NCBI GenBank assembly: GCA_047619205.1 | Contig: JBLHJR010000005.1 | Location: 1 to 64,000, forward strand | DNA from: Endobugula sp047619205 | Lineage (GTDB): Bacteria; Pseudomonadota; Gammaproteobacteria; Pseudomonadales; Cellvibrionaceae | Direction: 5' to 3' | DNA: 64,000 bases | Shown: piece after piece, positions 60,092 through 64,000 of the stretch | How positions within the stretch are numbered: the stretch's first letter is position 1 | Layout: each line of letters opens with the position of its first letter | The notes under the pieces: generated by a model | The model's database searches: none | What the model saw: the letters and a program-made list of their open reading frames with translations, nothing else | Told to the model about the DNA's origin: nothing | Translations under genes and position numbers: made by a program

Positions 60092-60536
60092 ATATTACCT
60101 TAAAAGTACTATTTACAATTTCTATTTATAAGTACAAGGCAACAAGCCTATCGCGCCTTATTTAACAGAATACGAGGGTAGCAAATGGCAGCGTAAACAC
60201 ACCACCAAAAGCAAACGGAGATGGGCGCCAGATTACCAGAAAGCCTGCCGTGGCTCAATCGACATTTACTAAACAAAATCGACTCTACAAACACATCGAA
60301 AAATCATCTCTCAGGCAAGCAAGCCTAAAAGCAGAGCCTCAATGCTGGCAGGGCTTTATCAGGTCAGTGGCATTTACCTAGCCTTATCTCACCTGCAGCA
60401 GGTAAAACTGGAATTTAACGCCATTTATCCTACGCTCTAATAGATATAAGCCAGTTTTCGTATAAGACTGAGCTCTTACTTAGCAACTAAAAAGCTGTTT
60501 GATGCTGTAACACGCCATAAACCACGGGTATTTGAC
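60092..60536. other. Divergent spacer between pyrG and the coiled-coil gene
   Basis: About 445 bp with no convincing gene. In most pseudomonads tilS lies upstream of pyrG; it is at 2515 here. A short palindrome ACCTGC-AGC-AGGT lies near 60393. Small frames of 32-35 codons are present but lack a ribosome site or family match. Confidence 0.45.
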
Positions 60537-62057
60537 TTGAACATCAACACAATTTTGGCAATAACCCTCAATATAGGTATTTTATTAATTGCCTCTTGGG
60601 TTTTTGGCGGAATGTTTATTCGCGGTTTAGCCCAAGAAAAAAACCAATTAAACCAGCAACTCAGCCAACTACGCCAAAAACTACGCAAACTAAAGGCGTC
60701 GTCTGCGCAACCCCAAACTACAAAAAGCCTGCTTACTGCAGCTAATCCAGTCAGCGAGGACAATTCTGCTCTAATCCATGAAATGGAACTAGACATCAAG
60801 GACAAAGAAGAGCGAATTAATGCGTTACTTGCACTTAAGAAAAGCCAAGAAAAAAATCAAACGTTCTTAAAGACCATGGATACTGGCGATGATATTTCAG
60901 CCTACGTGGAACAGCTAGAAGCCGATTTTGAGGCAACAGAAAACATCATCCTATCTCTACAAAATGATCTCGATAGCAGCCGTTTAGCCTTAGCCAACAT
61001 GGAGAGTGACGCCGCTGACGGCAAAAACCATAGGGCAAGAATATTTTCCTTAGAAAAATCAGAGCGCCGCTTACGCGGTGAAAATACAACACTGCGCACC
61101 AATAGTACTCAATTCGCCTTAAAATTAGATACCAGAAACAAACAAGTCTCCAAGTTAAAAGAAGCCAATGTTAAACTTAAAAAATCCATTGCATCGCTTT
61201 CAACCGCATCGAATGAGCAGCTAGGTGTCATTAAACGTTTGCATTCGCAAATAGAACGCGCCGAGCAACTTGAAAAACATCAACGCCAGCTCATTACCAA
61301 TCTTGAACAACGTTTGAAGTCAGAAAAATTTGGGGGCAATGACCTAGCCAAAGTCGACGAGATGAAAACTGAATTAGAAAGCCTACGTGATACTTTAAAA
61401 CGCACATTGATTGAAAAAGATTTTATTGAAGACCATATGCTAGAACTTGACGATTCACTTGAAAAAGCCAAGGAAACCGAAGCCGCGTTAGAAAGAGCTT
61501 TGAGAGAGATTGAAACATTGGAGAAACACTTCCCCGATTTTGAGCCAGTAATTGAGCCCGAAACTGAAGTAAAAGTAAAAAGACCACAATTTACTACTGA
61601 CATAGTAGAACTCAACAGCATATTAGATAACAATCGCCTTTATGGCGCTTTAGTAGAGTTTTGGACAACATTAGATGCCCCAACGCTCAATTTAATCGAA
61701 ACACAGGCCATACAGCGACCCCAAATACCCGATTGGGTTTCTCTCAGCATTGGCGACAATGACTATTCAGTGCTGCTTACTGTAGATGAACAACTAGCAA
61801 AAACGCTAACACAGTCTATATTTAAGGGAAGTAGTGACTCAAAGCAGGATCAAAAAGATACTACTGGCGAAATCTCTAATATTATCGCTGGCACTCTGGC
61901 TAGCGAGTTAGATAATAATTTTTCGGTAGGAGTACCTAAGCATATAGATGAAAAGGAAGCCAAACAGCTACTAGCAACATCGACGTTGGTATCTGAGATA
62001 TTATCCGTTGCCAATGACAAACCAATTTATGTCGCACTGCTCATTCCAGAAGTATAA
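60537..62057 (+). CDS. Membrane-anchored coiled-coil protein of unknown function
   Basis: About 506 residues, family not recognised. A membrane helix at residues 5-27 (TILAITLNIGILLIASWVFG) is followed by about 300 residues of nearly unbroken Glu/Lys/Leu coiled-coil, a short linker (PDFEPVIEPETEV) and a C-terminal globular domain of about 150 residues (VPDWVSLSIGDNDYSVLLTV-like). The start is uncertain: TTG at 60537 is used; the frame stays open upstream without a better start. The gene lies 76 bp before a response regulator whose C-terminal domain has a similar size and charge, so they may act together. Confidence 0.65.
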   Translation: MNINTILAITLNIGILLIASWVFGGMFIRGLAQEKNQLNQQLSQLRQKLRKLKASSAQPQTTKSLLTAANPVSEDNSALIHEMELDIKDKEERINALLALKKSQEKNQTFLKTMDTGDDISAYVEQLEADFEATENIILSLQNDLDSSRLALANMESDAADGKNHRARIFSLEKSERRLRGENTTLRTNSTQFALKLDTRNKQVSKLKEANVKLKKSIASLSTASNEQLGVIKRLHSQIERAEQLEKHQRQLITNLEQRLKSEKFGGNDLAKVDEMKTELESLRDTLKRTLIEKDFIEDHMLELDDSLEKAKETEAALERALREIETLEKHFPDFEPVIEPETEVKVKRPQFTTDIVELNSILDNNRLYGALVEFWTTLDAPTLNLIETQAIQRPQIPDWVSLSIGDNDYSVLLTVDEQLAKTLTQSIFKGSSDSKQDQKDTTGEISNIIAGTLASELDNNFSVGVPKHIDEKEAKQLLATSTLVSEILSVANDKPIYVALLIPEV

Positions 62058-62133
62058 ATTACGCAACTATTTGATCTATGAGCTAACAGCCACAAATGAA
62101 TATCTATAGGATATATAAAAAAAGAAAACCGAT

Positions 62134-63051
62134 ATGCGAATATTAATTGTTGATGACAGCCGCGCAATGCAAACTATCGTTCGTCGCGGCATCGAACAAC
62201 TAGGCTATGACCAACTAGAGCTTAAAAAAGCCAATGATGGCCAAGAAGCTCTAGACATTGTGCGTGTATGGGAACCAGACCTTGTCATTTCCGATTGGCA
62301 TATGCCGGAAATGACGGGCTTAGAATTATTAAAAGCCTTAACTCGTGAAATGCTCGACATTAAAATTGGCTTTGTCACCACAGAAAACTCTGAAAAACGC
62401 ATTAAAGAGGCCTTAGATGCGGGGGCAGTATTTATTGTACAAAAGCCATTTGACGCTAAAACACTGCACGAAGCAGTACTACCGATTATTCAAGGCAGCA
62501 CTGAAGGAGAAAATGCATTAAGGGAACAGGAGCAGGATCAAAAGGTGACCACTACACTGTCGGAGCATATTCAACTCCCTCACATCAACACCCTCAAAGA
62601 CACACTTAATGCACTATCAAAATCACCACTGGATATCCAAGCAAGCCATGCCATGCAATTAAACAAAAAACATTACCCTTACTTGCTGGGTCTTTATAGT
62701 GACAAAGACAAAAAATCCGTACATGCCATTGCCATTGCCGATATTAACGCGGCTTGTATACTCGGCGCCCTCTCAGGTAAGATTAGTGAAGAACTAGTCC
62801 ATATCACTTTAGCTAAAAAAGCTATTCCCAAAGGTATTATGGACAATTGTCAGGCAGTACTAAGAACGTTAGAAACTACACTAAAAAATACGCAGAAGGG
62901 CCATCACCTCTCACTAAGAAGCTCCAATATAATGCGCAAACAAAATTTTAATGTTGAAAAATTACTAAGAAAAAATAGCGAGAATCGCTTAGACATCCGC
63001 ATCACTATGGAAAATTTTGGTAGTGGTTGTTTAACGCTTATCGTTTCTTAA
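62134..63051 (+). CDS. Response regulator with an unusual CheC/CheX-like output domain
   Basis: A 305-residue protein. The N-terminal CheY receiver is complete: D7 and D8 in IVDDSRA, phospho-acceptor D54 in VISDWHMPEM, T82 in GFVTTENS and K in VQKPFD. The C-terminal domain (about 150-305) is not DNA-binding; it has AIADINAACILGALSGKISE, loosely like CheC/CheX/FliY phosphatase-type folds (low confidence). It probably acts by protein contact. Downstream of the coiled-coil protein on the same strand. Confidence 0.75.
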   Translation: MRILIVDDSRAMQTIVRRGIEQLGYDQLELKKANDGQEALDIVRVWEPDLVISDWHMPEMTGLELLKALTREMLDIKIGFVTTENSEKRIKEALDAGAVFIVQKPFDAKTLHEAVLPIIQGSTEGENALREQEQDQKVTTTLSEHIQLPHINTLKDTLNALSKSPLDIQASHAMQLNKKHYPYLLGLYSDKDKKSVHAIAIADINAACILGALSGKISEELVHITLAKKAIPKGIMDNCQAVLRTLETTLKNTQKGHHLSLRSSNIMRKQNFNVEKLLRKNSENRLDIRITMENFGSGCLTLIVS

Positions 63052-63322
63052 TACTAGATTCGTAAAATTTCCTTACAAATTTTCTTCTACAATCCCAGCT
63101 GCAATAATGTAGCTTTTTGCTTGCCTGTGTTAACTGTCCACATAGAACATCAGTACTCTATAAAATGCTTACCGTGTATCGCTGTAATAATTCAGGATGC
63201 ATGGAAATGTTAGTTTTTAACAAAAATGAGGCCATTCCATTGTCAGCATTCGTCTACTCGACGAGCGAAAAGAATTACCGTCCATTACACCACTAGTGTT
63301 CAAACAAAGAAGGTTAACGGCT

Positions 63323-64000
63323 TCATTGCGACACCCACTGGAGTAAACATTGCAGCCCAAGCCACACCAGCAAGACAGTCAACCACAGACACAGTGTCTT
63401 ATCGAGCAAAAACAAAGCCCGTCGAATATCCTTGTTCTCGGGAGAACGGCCACAACCAAATACTGGCTTGGTTAGCTTTTCCCCAAGATAAACACTGTCG
63501 CCGCCCAAGGTAATAGTTAGTGCCCCTGCGCCCGCTGCCATCACAACACCACCATTCGGACTGGCAAGCAAATGCGCTTGCTGTAGCCAACAGCGAATAG
63601 CCGCCGAAAAACTACCCACTAACGCATAACTCAGACCAACAAGACGACTAGGGATGTAATTTAAAATATCATCCATACGCGCAGAGAAACGCCCAAAAAA
63701 TAAAAACCTCGAATCCTTATACCCCCACATCGCATCCAGTGTATTGGTTAAACGATACACTATCACCGCAGGAACACCGCCGATCAGGAACCAAAATATC
63801 GGCGCAAAGATTGCGTCACACCCGTTTTCTAATACTGACTCTATACCCGCCCTACGAACGCCAAGCTCATCTAAACTCTTCGTATCCCTACTCACGATCA
63901 GACCCACTTTTTCGCGAGCGAGGAGTAAATCATTTGCCTGCAATGAAGTGAATACAGCCATGCCATGCTGACGCAAACTGGTATAACCTAGACAAATATA
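63323..64000 (-). CDS. cobD: Cobalamin biosynthesis protein CobD/CbiB (partial, runs off the window)
   Basis: The C-terminal 226 residues of adenosylcobinamide-phosphate synthase, a membrane enzyme joining aminopropanol phosphate to cobyric acid. SRDTKSLDELGVRRAGIESV, NGCDAIFAPIFWFLIGGVP and YKDSRFLFFGRFSARMDDIL are family blocks. The frame is open to base 64000 with CobD-like sequence (YICLGYTSLRQHGMAVF), so the start lies beyond the edge. Confidence 0.9.
   Translation of the reverse strand, partial: YICLGYTSLRQHGMAVFTSLQANDLLLAREKVGLIVSRDTKSLDELGVRRAGIESVLENGCDAIFAPIFWFLIGGVPAVIVYRLTNTLDAMWGYKDSRFLFFGRFSARMDDILNYIPSRLVGLSYALVGSFSAAIRCWLQQAHLLASPNGGVVMAAGAGALTITLGGDSVYLGEKLTKPVFGCGRSPENKDIRRALFLLDKTLCLWLTVLLVWLGLQCLLQWVSQ

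Noticed and set aside
60340..60438. A 32-codon gene (MLAGLYQVSG start) upstream of the coiled-coil gene
   Set aside because: No ribosome site, no family match and in a spacer rich in short frames.

Overview
The window looks like the chromosome of a gammaproteobacterium related to the Pseudomonas/Cellvibrio group. Gene orders typical of that group are present: argG-motY-rnt, truD-pcm-nlpD-rpoS, and ispF-ispD-ftsB-eno-kdsA-pyrG. The cell appears flagellated (MotY), able to respire at low oxygen (cbb3 oxidase CcoNOQP with CcoG, under a perfect FNR/Anr box), and to use a normal RpoS general stress system. Base composition looks moderately AT-rich; I did not compute it.

Layout. 1-616: three tandem stringent-type promoters firing leftwards out of the window, probably towards an rRNA or tRNA operon. 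0.6-6.2 kb: pssA, ilvY, tilS and an S9 peptidase. 6.2-26.3 kb: an accessory island bracketed by two halves of one broken greB gene (6169-6346 and 26010-26287, same strand). The island carries an intact greB of a different subtype and a seven-gene minus-strand locus that looks like a phage-defence system: HTH regulator, SNF2 helicase with DUF3883, NYN ribonuclease, DUF1156 DNA methyltransferase, AAA ATPase, DUF4276 Toprim-like protein and DUF499 ATPase. It also holds a divergent Cas4-like/RNase H-like nuclease, a frameshifted XRE regulator, small unknown genes, a membrane hydroxylase, a glutaredoxin fragment and KefF/KefB.

26-33 kb: a rhomboid protease and partner, a DUF4124-glutaredoxin gene broken by a small mobile element, an aminotransferase, and two secreted or anchored thioredoxin-like proteins. 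33-40 kb: ilvIH behind a long structured leader, clpB with a heat-shock promoter, and ccoG. 40-47 kb: ccoNOQP and argG, crowded with small non-autonomous transposable elements. 47-64 kb: motY, rnt, a 15-copy heptamer repeat, rpoS, nlpD, a DUF368 transporter, pcm, truD (apparent CTG start), the isoprenoid/enolase/pyrG block, an unknown coiled-coil protein next to a response regulator, and the end of cobD.

Three families of miniature inverted-repeat elements were found by comparing copies. Family A is 161-232 bp with 5-bp target duplications. Family B is 159-181 bp and inserts at CTAG. Family C is 130 bp and is flanked by TA. One family B copy sits inside a family A copy, and one family A copy cleanly interrupts a gene whose reading frame is restored when the insert and one target copy are removed. 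The strongest candidates for undescribed biology are the defence locus and the history of its island, in which greB was split and an unrelated greB sits at the island edge.
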